Positions 1-11,800 of a DNA stretch of 64,000 bases are shown here, piece by piece. Source of the stretch: Lingula anatina (taxonomy: Eukaryota; Brachiopoda; Lingulata; Lingulida; Lingulidae); NCBI RefSeq assembly GCF_001039355.2, contig NW_019775480.1:311314-375313 (forward strand). The letters are read 5' to 3'. Every line of letters begins with the position of its first letter. Within the stretch, counting starts at the first letter, position 1. The notes beneath the pieces were generated by a model. That model worked only from the letters and a program-made list of their open reading frames with translations, did no database searches and was not told the DNA's origin. The position numbers and the translations under genes were made by a program.

Positions 1-159
1 TGCATGTAGATTTTATTTTTATTGGGTTAAAAAATGGTACTAATAATTTATAATTCTTACAGGGCATTTTCTCTTGGTTCATATATGTATATATATTTGT
101 CCAATTATAAACATATATTGCTCTTCTTTTGTGAAATCAGAAACAAGTCCAAACCAGAA

Positions 160-388
160 AATACATACCCATGCTTTGCTGTGACCTTAATTGGTTAGTA
201 AATGAGTGTCATAAAATCCCCATGTGATTCATAAACCAGGTGCATTATAAACCTAAAAACCACCAGAAAAGACTTTTGACTGCCATACTAGTCTACCATA
301 ATGCAATAAAAAAAATTAAAATCAGTTAAAGCCTTCAAAACAAATGTCACAAAATCCCCATAAAAGGTAAAACCCCCATACATAGACA
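160..388 (-). repeat. Unnamed dispersed repeat, inverted copy A
   Basis: Reverse-complementing this stretch gives sequence clearly related to 1001-1200: shared blocks include ATGGGGATTTTG, GCTTTAAC, TTATGGTA, GGCAGTC, TTATG-CACC, TTTTA-ACAC-T and AACCAAT-AAGGT. Identity is partial with small gaps. No protein is encoded. Confidence 0.6.
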
Positions 389-687
389 ATATAAGTTTGT
401 GAATGAGAATGGCTAAATACGAATGTTAAAAATCCAAATAAAATAGTAGGATCAGCCAAGTCAAACTTGGTACACCTGCTGCAAATCTTCCAAGCTTCAC
501 CCCCCCATTGTTCATTTCTAAAGTTGATGTGTAAAATACATTTAATCAGGACCAATCAAGCCTGAACCCTTATGCCAAGCCAGTCAATCCACAGATACCA
601 TGCATAACTTTGTAATGCCGGATATGTCACTGGCTCAGGGTACCATGAAACCTGGGTTACAAAAAAGGATACATGCCATACATCCCG

Positions 688-708
688 TTTTTTTTTTTTT
701 TTTTTTTT
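688..708. repeat. T homopolymer
   Basis: 21 consecutive T. Confidence 0.9.
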
Positions 709-1000
709 GAGGGGTCAAGACAGGTCAAGTTTGCAAGAGTCTGCATGGTTTCTGTGAACTGCGTTGCTGGGTTCAGGCATGTGTGGTCCTGATAATGTGC
801 ATTTTAAAAACTGAAATTTAAAATTAAATTTAGATTGAGAAGCGAACGCCAGGAGGATGTAGCTTTGAACATTTGCGGTAGGAATACCAATTCAGTTTGA
901 GGCTGGTCTAATGGCTGGCACTACCAGTACTTTATTTGGACTTTAATTGTTCATTTTCGGCAAGTCTGTTTCACAAGCTTTCATGCATTCTTTAATTGTC

Positions 1001-1200
1001 TCTATGGAGGTATATGGGGATTTTGCGACAGTCATCTTGAATGCTTTAACCAATTTTTTTTTCTATTTGTGTTATGGTACACTTGTAAGGCAGTCTAACA
1101 TTATTTGGTGTGGTTTTAAGCTTTATGCACCCAGTATAACAATCATATGGCGATTTTACAACACTTGTTTAATAACCAATCAAGGTGACAGCCGCGCGTT
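1001..1200 (+). repeat. Unnamed dispersed repeat, inverted copy B
   Basis: Inverted partner of 160-388, about 600 bases away. The pair could be two copies of one family or the arms of a decayed inverted-repeat element. Confidence 0.6.
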
Positions 1201-1459
1201 CACACATTCACACATGCCTGTACCTTCTGCTTCTAACTTCTGCAATATCTGTATTGATCGTGTCACACTTACCTGTCTCTTGCAAGTATGCACAGGAATT
1301 TGATAAAAATAGTTCAGAATTATTTAACTTTTTTTGCATATTTTTCCTTTTTTCATTACAGCAGTCTAATGTGGTATTATAAAATTTATTTAAATTGACT
1401 GCAGTTTGCCAATGTAACTCCATCGCACTCTATACAAATTCTCGAGAAATGGTACTCAC

Positions 1460-1780
1460 TTCAGTCCTAGTTTCAACGTCCGATATATTAACATTTGAAG
1501 CAACTTTTCCCCATTGCTACCGGCATAGCGAAAGTGATGTCTGTCGTAAACTAGCACTGCAGACACCGAGTTTGTTAGCTCTTCCAATTATCTATTTCAT
1601 AGAAATTTAAGTACTGGCAAGTCTTTTAACTTGTATATAATCGACAATCACGCCATACTTTTTTGTCTTTAAACATTACTATGTTTGTACGTTAAACTCT
1701 CTTACCATTTTCGCCGATTTCTAAGCTTGTCTTCACCTTCGTTTCCCTTGGAGGTATTTTGTATAAAAATGGCGGCTGAT
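1460..1780 (-). other. Possible split coding fragment or gene relic
   Basis: On the minus strand an open frame ends with IPPRETKVKTSLEIGEN at a strong donor G|GTAAGAG (exon end 1706). After about 150 bases, an acceptor GTCTGCAG precedes an open frame LVYDRHHFRYAGSNGEK..., which ends at donor AA|GTGAGT (exon 1556-1460). The phases agree (1 with 1). The second part loosely resembles the start of a FLYWCH-type finger but lacks the expected W-x-C. No further exon fits. It may be a decayed gene or chance. Confidence 0.2.
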
Positions 1781-1835
1781 TTGCATAGTTGTTTGACGTC
1801 ACCAGTAGCAACCATTGCAGCAGGTGCGCTGAGGT
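1762..1835. promoter_or_regulatory. CRE/octamer/YY1 promoter-like island
   Basis: Within 74 bases lie TATAAAA, AAAATGGCGGC (YY1-like), ATTTGCAT (octamer), TGACGTCA (full CRE) and GTAGCAACC (X-box half-like), in otherwise AT-rich DNA. A plus-strand ATG (1769) reads MAADLHSCLTSPVATIAAGA and meets a good donor GAG|GTAAAT at 1833/1834. It could be a first exon or simply a regulatory cluster. Confidence 0.3.
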
Positions 1836-2249
1836 AAATTTCCAGGGTAAATACATCACAACCACGTTTATACTGTAACAACCTAAATGAAGACTGAAAT
1901 AACTAAAATAATATTTACTGCGAAACAGGGATATACGCTCCATGTTTCATTAACTTGAGTGAAAACGTGGTCAAGCATCTTTTTGTTTAGTAGTTTATTA
2001 GCAGTTGGCGAACTTCTAATAGCCGGACATCAAACGGGATCAAAAGCGTTTACTTTTTCTGCACCGATAATGTACTTACTCTAGCTAGATAATCATTGTC
2101 TTGCATACCTTCAGAGTAAATTTTACCACATGAAAAAGAAGGGTCTTGGATTTTTAAAAGATAAAATAAATCTAACCGTATCAAAGGTAATAATTTTATT
2201 TTGCATTTCCCACTCACTACACAGTTCACTCCCCCTCGAAGCAAAAATA

Positions 2250-2473
2250 CACACACTGGACAATAGAAGTGTCACCCCCTGAATCAGAGTAATCAAAGCC
2301 GGAATATAAGCAATGTCAGAATATCGATAAAGTTCAATTGTTCAATCAGAACCGTTTCTTTTGTGAAATTTGATGTTAATAAAACGATACCAGGAGCATA
2401 TCATTCCACAGCCATTTATCTCCCCCCAAAGAATTGGTTCAGTAGGCGTGACACTACTATTGTCCAGTGTGTG
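2250..2473. mobile_element. Small inverted-repeat element (MITE-like)
   Basis: 26-bp arms at 2250-2275 and 2448-2473 (core CACTGGACAATAG, then AGTGTCAC) are reverse complements with one mismatch, around a 172-bp interior without coding content. No target duplication is obvious. Confidence 0.5.
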
Positions 2474-2937
2474 AGGATAACAGAATAAAATAAAGATGTA
2501 AAAATTAAAGTTAATGCATTCGTTTTTACCGTATATAAACAATTTGGGATTTCTATCAACCCAAACGATATTTTTCCGGTCACTGAAGGCATCCGTGTGT
2601 AATCTCGTATTTTGATTCCTTTTTAGTATTACTGCAATTTCCATGTTTTAGGTAAATCGCATATAAAGTCGTACAATATTCATCAATTGTTAACTTTCGT
2701 AGATGCAAAAATGCTTTTGATTATTCATTTTTGATTTATTAATGTCATTCCTTTTTATATGTTCATTTACGTATTTGTTTATTTATTAATTCATTTACCT
2801 TATTTTATTTGGCATCTTGGTTTATGTCACCCAAACCCAATATAGAGGTGCATTTCACAAGTCTAAAAAAAATCAGAAAAAATAAAATTGAATAAATTCA
2901 AAGTTGTATTCAGTCTTTCAAAACGTATGTGTGTATG

Positions 2938-3039
2938 CAGTGGCGGATTTAGGGGCTGTCAGGGGGTTCTTTCGATTTCTGAAAAAAAATCAAACCAATG
3001 GTCCCCTATTGAAATTAGATACCATTCCCACAGATATTT

Positions 3040-3084
<45 letters not shown>

Positions 3085-3450
3085 AATAGTCCTGTCAACT
3101 TGACCGCTTGACCGGCTTAAATGTCTGTCACGCCTAGTAAAGCTGTTAGGGGGTTTTTATTTTTACCTCCTAGGTGATTCGGTAGGCGTCACAGACATAT
3201 AAGCCGGTTATTTGATAGCAATTTAGGGAGACTCCCCAGGGCGTTAGGTCGATCCAGATGGATCGATCTAAGTATTGGAACTCAGTCTTAGAATTTTGAC
3301 TATCTGAATCATAGTTCTAAACCGTACCAAATGGCACCGTTCGCTCTCTAAGATACCAAGGGGGGAGGGGGCGAGGGTCGGCTTTGCATCAGCGGCCTTT
3401 CAATCCTCAAAACCGGACCGCTCCTTCAAATAATCCTGAATCCGCCACTG
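2938..3450. mobile_element. hAT-like MITE (CAGTGGCGG termini)
   Basis: Ends CAGTGGCGGATT and AATCCGCCACTG form a terminal inverted repeat typical of hAT-family non-autonomous elements. The flanking 8-mers TGTGTATG and TGTTTAGA match at only about 5 of 8 positions, consistent with an old duplication at best. Inside are an (AT)n tract (3042-3081) and a second, internal inverted repeat (3111-3135 with 3184-3208). It encodes no protein. Confidence 0.75.
3042..3081. repeat. (AT)n microsatellite
   Basis: Uninterrupted AT dinucleotides inside the hAT-like MITE. Confidence 0.95.
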
Positions 3451-5430
3451 TGTTTAGAACAAAAATCAAAATGTAATTTCTATCATGGTCTATTATAATG
3501 CACTAGTAAGAAGCATAAGCGGGATTTTAAAAAAATTGTATAGTGTGCCAATATATTTTGTGGTGATTCGGTCATTGTAAATTATAGCTGACGTAAGGAT
3601 GTCTTTATAAATATTTTGATTGTAACTTGGGAGGTTGCGTTGTGGCTAACACGAACGCAACGTATGTTCCACTGGAAAATGTCCGAAAAGGTTATGCCTG
3701 TCCAAGCACTTAGGCCTACTGCAATAAGTAACAATGGGTTTTATGTTGACAAGTGAAATATGTATAGTGTGCACTTTGACATTTCTGACATACATTTTGC
3801 ACCAAGAACAAAAAAAAAAAATGATTTATACTTTTTTACTGTCGGTGTGTTGCATTTTTTTTTCTTTTATGATATTCAGTGACAATCAAACTAAAATCGT
3901 GCAAAAAATAATAAACACGCTATACAGAACATTATCATGTTTTTTTTACAATGTTATACTTGTGCGAAAAGAATTGAAGAACAAAACCACTGTTATTCAA
4001 ATTTTTAAAGTGAGTAAAACGCTTCCACAGCTGAAGTTTTACATTTGTGACAGTAACGTATGTTCCCTTTAGGAGGATTAGACGATGAATTATTTATTAT
4101 TCATGGTTCTAGGACAGTGAAACACAGTTTTTAATCTGTGCATTAAATATTTTAAGAGCATGCCTGTGACCTCATTTGCACCTCTATATTGGGTTTGGAT
4201 GGTATGTGAAATCACCGCGAAAAACATAATTGCATTACTTAAATAATTTCATCTGTGCTAATTTTATTACACTTCATGAGTGAAAACCCCATCATTGATA
4301 GTAACTCGTCAAGGAAGTAAAAGTTATCAAGATACATGAAACTGCGTTATAAAGACTAAAAAGTCTTCACATTTACAGACAGCTTTGACGATAGGTAGAC
4401 TCGTTTAATTTATTCCTCATTTTGGATCTAGTGCTTATTTTCGGCCTAAGTCAAAATCAAACGTGCATGGTATGTCTGTCAAAAACCATTTCTCTTTTTA
4501 TTCAATCTTATTTTTCGTCTGTGCGACAATCAAGAAAAACGACCCAACCTCTCCAGTGACTCTCTTCGTTTCATCCTAAAGGTGGTTTCCATTTGCACAG
4601 TGTGTAACACGTAGCAAAGGGAGTTGCGTATAATACACGTGGGTATTCAAGTATTTGATGTACATATTTTTTGGGATTTTTTTTTACTAACATTAAGCTA
4701 CCCTTCTTATACAGCATCATGTTTTCTGTCCTCATAATTTCCATGTGACAAATGCCAAACAAAAACGCATATAAAAATCTTTAAATATCAGATTAGCACA
4801 CAGTGTAACATTATGTCCTTTTATCAAATGAAATACATTTCAATACAGTTAAATATTTGAATCGTAAACAATGTGTATTTGATAAATCCATATTTTAATG
4901 TGCATTTTGTGCTTATTCAGTTAAAACTGAACCCCTATCCTTTTTTGGGTCCAAAATGTTCTATTGTTCAACTTCGAGTCACCACTATCGCAGCGCAAAC
5001 TGTATAAGGAGAGTCGATTTCTAAAAAAAAAAGGGGGGGGGGTTCGAAACAATTTTGAAACAATTTAAGTGAATGATAACTCTGCGGAATGTTAAAAATT
5101 GCTTTATAATCTCAATCATTCATATCGAACTAGTCCCATGTGTCAGATGTAAAAGACAGGCACGACTAATTCAATCTGATTTCACATTCAAGAACCAAGT
5201 CACTGAATTCTGGCACACTGAATTCATTAAAAATTATATATCTCTCAACCAATTCTCAATGATACTATTGGACTTGTAAGCGCATGAGCTTTCTTTTCAT
5301 TAAATTATTTACAATTATCTAATTTTCAAAGGAATAGAGTTTAGTAAACTTGTATTCAAAAGACTTGATATAATTAAATGTTCCGTAAGTTATGAATATT
5401 TTTTTTATATTTACCCATTTATGCATATTT
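3451..5430. other. Interval without a supported gene
   Basis: Apart from the right part of the possible 2831-4198 transposon, it holds A, T and G runs (for example about 5023-5042) and no coding signal that I can support. Confidence 0.6.
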
Positions 5431-5466
5431 ACCTCCGCCAAGGAGGTTGTTTTTGGTTCCGTTAGT

Positions 5467-5497
5467 TGTCTGTCTCTCTATCTGTCTGTCTGTCTGT
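5467..5497. repeat. (TCTG)n microsatellite
   Basis: Imperfect TGTC/TCTG tract within the MITE. Confidence 0.8.
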
Positions 5498-5517
5498 TAG
5501 CAACATTACAGAAAAAA

Positions 5518-5760
5518 GTTATGGACCGATTTTAATCAAATTTTCAGGAACTGTCAGAAGTGGGCCAAGGAACAGATGATTAGTTTTTGGTGGTGATCAG
5601 GATCAATAATTAATCAATAATCAATAATAAAAAAACCCTAAGTTATGGACCGATTTTGATGAAATTTTCTGGAACTGTCATAAGTGGGCCAAGAAACAGA
5701 TGATTAGTTTTTGGTGGTGATCCGGATCATTAATCAATCAATAATCAAAAATCAAAAAAC
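5518..5760. repeat. Two tandem copies of a ~124-bp unit inside the MITE
   Basis: GTTATGGACCGATTTT begins copies at 5518 and about 5642. Both continue with GAAC-TGTCA, AAGTGGGCCAAG, AACAGATGATTAGTTTTTGG and a GGTGATC block, with scattered mismatches. Confidence 0.85.
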
Positions 5761-5859
5761 TGAATCATTATAGAATGAAAATTTAGGGGTGACACGGCAT
5801 TGGGTGGAGACTTTGCTGCCTTGGCGGAGGTCTGCGCTCTCGGAATCCTTTTCTAGTTT

Positions 5860-8800
5860 AAGAATATTTTACTCGTCAGTATACCAAAAGTTTAATTTTT
5901 ATCAAAAGCTTGATTGTGCTCGCCTTAATTGATGAAATACAGGCCGTGTTCGTTCCTCGGTATAAGAACGACTCCAGGATGATCATAGTAATAAAGATAT
6001 AATGGCGAAAAAACTTACTGAAATCATTTGATGGAGTGAAGAAGCATTATGCCTTTGCAAAAAGTAGATATTTGCTTCTTCGATTGCAGAAGTCTGCATG
6101 AGAGTGCGGCTGTCAAATCCCAAGAACTTTTGAGGAAGTAAAAGCAGATATTTCTTGCAAGTTTTGGTAAATTTTCTTGGTTGCTTAAAGGCAAAAAAAA
6201 AAACGTTTGAACTTTTTGTGATGAAAAATGCAGAAAGAGTTAATTTCCACATCATTCGCGACCTGCATCTAGATAGAATCAATTAAATCTTGATCATGGC
6301 CTTCCTAATTTTCCCAAAGTTTTGATAAAACCGTCTATTGAACACCTATCAATCATATATCGAGTTTTTCTAAAAGTAATGTTAAAAGGGCGTTCGTCTT
6401 TTAAGATCTTTAACATCATAAAAGATGGTCTTACATATTTGAAGTTAATTTGTATGATAGTCTGGACAGTTTTTTTTAATTAATATCTAGATAACTGCGA
6501 CTTTTTAGCAGCTGGGAAATTGTGAGCATCGTATGAAATGTATGATAATTTGCTCTCCCCCCTGCCCCCCCCCCCCCCACTCTCTTTCTCTCGAAAAACC
6601 GCAATGCAGTGGTAAACGCAATTGCTTTCATCACAACCCAGTTAGCACATCTAGCACAGCGTTATGCCAATTACTATTGATTTTCACACATGTTGACGTT
6701 CATTGCCAATTAGTGAGTTTACGATTGAAGACAAAGAGCAAAAGCTGTCTGTTGTTAATCCGACTTTATAGAAAGTCAGACGACATAAATATAACTTGAT
6801 TCTCGATAGGTGAATAATATATTTTTCTTCCGATGTTTTTACTTTCAAACTGTCAAACAGCTTTAAGGCCGAGGGAGTGAATTTTGGTTATTTAGATATT
6901 TATCTTTCAACTAATGAGTTGAGCGCGGAGGGTTTCACCGTGCTGTTGCTTTATAACGGATGGCCATCCATCACTGACGCCCTCACAGTAAACCAGAAGC
7001 TGCCGCAGCCCAGGTTAACGTGTGTTAGTGGCTTACATACCACTCAATAGAAATACTGACTTCTTCTGGGCTTAAAGAATAGGACCGAAAGTAAGATAAA
7101 GATTCAAGTTTGGAAATTCTGAAAATTAGTATGCCTGAAATGATACGCTTTGTTACATTTTTTTATTTTACAAATTGATGTCCGAAGGAAAAAATTACAA
7201 CACTTCTTTTCATTGGTGTAAGAATTTTCCTTAGGGGATTTAAGAAGCTCAAAGGAACAAGTATTATCAATTTGAAAATAAGACAAGTGTGAGATTAATA
7301 AGCAAATAAAAAGAGGAAATAGGAATTGATTACATGATGCAGTACAGTGGATTGAGAACTTAATAAATGTGTAAAAATAACAAAACTCATCTTATTGAAA
7401 GTGTTCCAAGACACTGGGATCAAATATTACTTCAGAAAAGCGTCTAGACATCTTTTATGCTCCTGTGAATATGATTTTTTCTTAGAGCGAATATTTTTGT
7501 TTGACACATTTCTTTCCCAACAAAGCTAACTTAATCTTTCTAGATTCAATGTCAGCCATCTTTGAAAATTTCATTTCCTATTTCCACTTGAACCGGCAAC
7601 AAAGACCAGCGTCTGTACTCAGAATACACACGCTCCCCATTATAACCATAGCAATCATGACGATAAAATTCATCATTATTTTATCTATATGGCCTACGGA
7701 ACTAGGGCTTTGGGTTTTATGTCGAAATTAAATCTCCCTACTCTTGATTAAAATTTAAAGCTAGCGCAGAAAATCAATAAATGCGACCTCATACCACAAA
7801 GTAGATGCAGTCAAATTGTTATGTGGGGACTAATTTAAAAATATACATCATAAAAATCGATGGGTAAAATCGATCGAGAGTTCGTGAAATTTCAAACTCG
7901 CGTAGCCCGCAGTACATATGCAGGTTTTTCAATTCGTGAAAACAAGCTCGAAGAAGTCGATAGTAATGCGCTGCAAAAACATTCATATTTGCGAGTGGTT
8001 TACTTAAAGATGTAACCTTTGAATCGAATATTCGATCGTTGAATTCCAAATTTGCAATTAAACGAAAGCTGCAATGTGGAGTTACATAATTCTTCGGAGG
8101 TTGTACGATATATATAATTTATGTATACGCTTTAATTTTGGCCTAGAATATTCGATACTGTGGTAGCATATGGTGGACGCAGCTGAACAAAATGCAATTT
8201 AAATTTATGAAGTACATCTTAGCCGACTCATGTAAAGATGAGCACTCGAGGTCTGAAATGACTCGGACTTGAGACAGGATGAACGCGTAGAATATCTTCC
8301 TACGGGTGTTAAGTCACGATAGAACAAGTAACTGAAGTTCGCATGTATTTTCTTTCCAACACAAACACGTGAACAAACTTTCGTCCAAACGTTTTTCAAA
8401 TGTGTGATTTCCGTTAAGGAATAAAGACGCATTGTCATTACTCTTCGGCTTTCTCGTGTTACTTATGAGACAATGAGACTATAATTTCTTTAATGACCAA
8501 TCTCTACTCTGATGTTGTTGGAAATGACCATTTTAAGAGAATCCGCGCACAACGCATACTAAACCCGTACAGTCAAGATGGAGCTGAATTATCAATTTTT
8601 GTCATAAATATTTGACTGTACTTTGATCGTCATGATAACGTTACTCACAGCAAGAAATTTCAGGTATGTTCAAATATTAAAAATCGATATTTGAACACGA
8701 CTGATTTTTTTCACACGCATACTGGAAATTAATTATCTCCCGGAGACTTTCATGTGATTGTCTATTCTTGATGTCTATAGAGCCACTGCTTTTCAATTTC

Positions 8801-11800
8801 AGTCTAACTAAACAACAGTGAAACACTGCTGCATATAACAAAAAGGACGGGTCAAAATTTAAGCCAGTTTTGAAATCATACTAGAGTTTCATCTAACAAA
8901 TTCCAAACAGTCGATTATATAATTATCTGATCTAACACGTGAAAAGTGTAAACATTTTAGCTCGAATCTCAAATTTACAGGTCATTTACAAGTTATGAAT
9001 GACGTGACATTTAGTACTAGGCTTGGCTCTTCACGTACACGCGATGTAGAAGACGGCGTACTGCTTCTCAACGTGATTTATTTGTAACAACATGGCATAT
9101 AATAAAAAGGAAGTCTCCAAAAAGTGTACTGAAAATGGCAAATCTGTTTATGCAAATGACGGCTAAGAGTATGACAAATCCTCCAATATGAAAGATTATA
9201 CTATCAAAGTTATGATTTATATTTCAATTATTTCCCCCAACAAGATCTATACGTATACCGCTTCTTACACGAAGATGCCATTAAACTCCAATCATGTAAA
9301 TTTCATGTCTGATTAATGTTACTAATAAGCTGGGCGGTAGCTCCGAGAAGACGATGAACAAAATTATCGCATTACACTCAGAAATTTATCTCTCGCGTTG
9401 GGAAATGATAAGACCAGCGATACCTCTTGCCGACTTAACTAAGGATTAATGATAGCGGCTAAGATATTATAGATTTCAAACGTAACGTTAGTGGAATAAA
9501 GCGTTTTTAAAACAAGGCTTCTTTCTAAACAACAGCGACAAATTTACATTCATAATGAACAACTGGAGTGAGGCAGTGATAATAGAAAAATGGCCAAATA
9601 CCAGAAATCCCTTTTCAAAAAAGTAACTGTGCTGCATCTTCCTCAGATTTTCGTTTACAAATTATTACTCTTGCTACTTAGGTTAATTTCAAAGCACTAG
9701 AAAGTGGGATAATTTGTAAATCTGTTTAACTGATAATCAGTGTATTATAACTATAATTTATCTCTTAAAAATTTTACCAACTCAGTCTGGTGTCAAAGTG
9801 TGAATAAAGAACATCCTAATATCAAAATCAGACTAATAAATTTCCCCAAATTTTCTTCTTTTCATATCGTGAAAGAAGTGTCTGAACCATCATAGCCATT
9901 ACTCATAATCGTTCACACCTGCTCCTTTCAATTCTATAAATGCGCCAAAAGTTCATAATTTTAGTCCAATTTACTGTAGGTGTGAAAAAAGCAATAAATG
10001 CTGCCATTGGATTTCCACTATAAGAAGAAAATAAATAATAAAGTCCATAGTTACACAACATGTGGGAATAACAATACGTTGTGGCAAATGGAAAACTACG
10101 GTTGCATGCAAGCCTCTTTTTTCAGAGATTCTTGTATTAGTAGTTAAACATACATAGCGTACAAAACGCTGTTACTTTCTCCCGGTTTAATCAAAAGAAA
10201 CTGATAAATGCCCTTTGAAAACCAAAGCTTTTGACGCTGAATATACAGTTGTTCAACAACTGGCACGAGTATTACATCCAGTAAACATATTGCAGTACAG
10301 CATTCTATATGAATTACAAATTCATAAATTCTGTTGTTATCAATTAATGGCGTCGAGTGCTGCTTCGATGAAAAATTCATTTTTGAAGAGCACGTTTCAT
10401 CCTTTGTTGAAACATTGATCAGTTTGAAATTCTGGCTCATCTGAGCATAAAATCGCATGTTTGTTGGCCTGCTCTGTCAATAGCAGTGACATGATTAACA
10501 CTAGCATTCCAGAGGAAGTCCCGTACAAAAGAAACTGAAAGTTCAATATTATTATACCAACAATGAATTTAAACCCATCTCTAGGGATATGTGCTTTTCA
10601 AATTCGGTTCATGTTACGCACCGAGAAGTAGTCTTCTCATGTTTTTCAAGCCACATACCAGACATAAAGATGCTATTAAACCCACCAGCTGAGGTTTAAA
10701 ACAGTTTATCGCTTGACATTTCAATTTTGGATTATTTTTATTGTAGTGTGAGAAAGATTCTTGAAGTGTGATCCATAGTTAGGGATACAAAGCCCTGAAA
10801 GCCCTTTACATCTCAGGCATGGTATCAATTTCTTATCATATCATATTCCATTATTTGTAATAAATTCTGAAATTTGCTTTGAAATGAAAAGCTTCTGATA
10901 TGAAAGAGTTTGAAAATAGCATATCTGCTTGGTGTGTCAGTTCAGCCGGGTCTGTGAACAAGGGAGCTGGGTGTTTTCATTTTGATTTAATAGAAGAACT
11001 TATCCTTAGCAAAACATTTGGTTAATTTCACATAAGCCGTCAAATTTTTCCTGTGAGTGTTGTTTTTAGAAGAAAAACACAGCCTTGTTTTTAATAATAA
11101 TACAATTTAAGTTCTGCAATAATAGTTTGGTCAATTGAGTCATTTTAGAAAATAAAAGAAAGCAGCTTTCTCCTGGGAGAGAAGGACAGTACTAGGGCAA
11201 TTAGTAAACCGTACCAATGTTGACCCAGCTCGTTGGTGAATGAAAACTGTTATTTCACACTCCTCTGTCTGAGAAGAAAATTAATTGCTGTGAATATAGA
11301 TGCACTTTCAGCATGATATGCCTCACACTTATTAAAGCCAATCAAACCCAGAGAATGGCCACAGCCAGTTCTCTTACCATATATGGGTTTAATTAAAGCT
11401 CGGTTAATAATACCAAGTTTCCTGTTCGTCAAGACAAAGGTTAATTATCTCTAAGCACATCCACAGGTAATCCAGGCTTTCCTTTCAGTTGCACTCAAAG
11501 CCCCAGTGCCCTTGTAAATCCTTGGCTTAAGATATATACCTGAGGCTTCTAAATTTAAGTGTAAATAATTCAACTACCTGGGTAGTTTGGACGGGGTGTT
11601 TTCAGTTGGAGCCATTTATCACTCACACCATCGCCCAATTTGGACATGGTGTAAAGTTCAGAAATACATACCTCAGAAATAAACTTTGCGTTATTCAAAA
11701 TATGGACAAATTCATCACTGGTTCTTTTTTTGCCTTTCTACTAAGAAATACAGGCTCACCTGTGCAAACAAAACTTGTAATTAAGAACAAGAAAGAAAGC

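Larger units (their letters stand above)
2831..4198. mobile_element. Possible larger transposon bounded by 22-bp terminal inverted repeats
   Basis: CCAAACCCAATATAGAGGTG (then CA) at 2831-2852 is perfectly inverted at 4177-4198. The interval contains the hAT-like MITE 2938-3450 and a 112-codon AT-rich frame (3734-4072) with no recognised domain. Target duplications are not clear. Confidence 0.45.
5431..5831. mobile_element. MITE with ACCTCCGCCAAGG terminal inverted repeats
   Basis: The 13-bp ends ACCTCCGCCAAGG (5431-5443) and CCTTGGCGGAGGT (5819-5831) are perfect reverse complements. The interior has a TCTG microsatellite and two copies of a 124-bp unit, and no coding region. The element may extend a little to the right, to about 5855. 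Confidence 0.65.

Noticed and set aside
947-1303. 118-codon plus-strand open frame
   Set aside because: It lies in the inverted dispersed repeat (copy B), has no domain, and contains low-complexity Phe/Tyr runs from T tracts.
3734-4072. 112-codon plus-strand frame, partly hydrophobic
   Set aside because: Its composition follows T/A runs and no domain or splice support was seen. It is kept only as content of the possible transposon.
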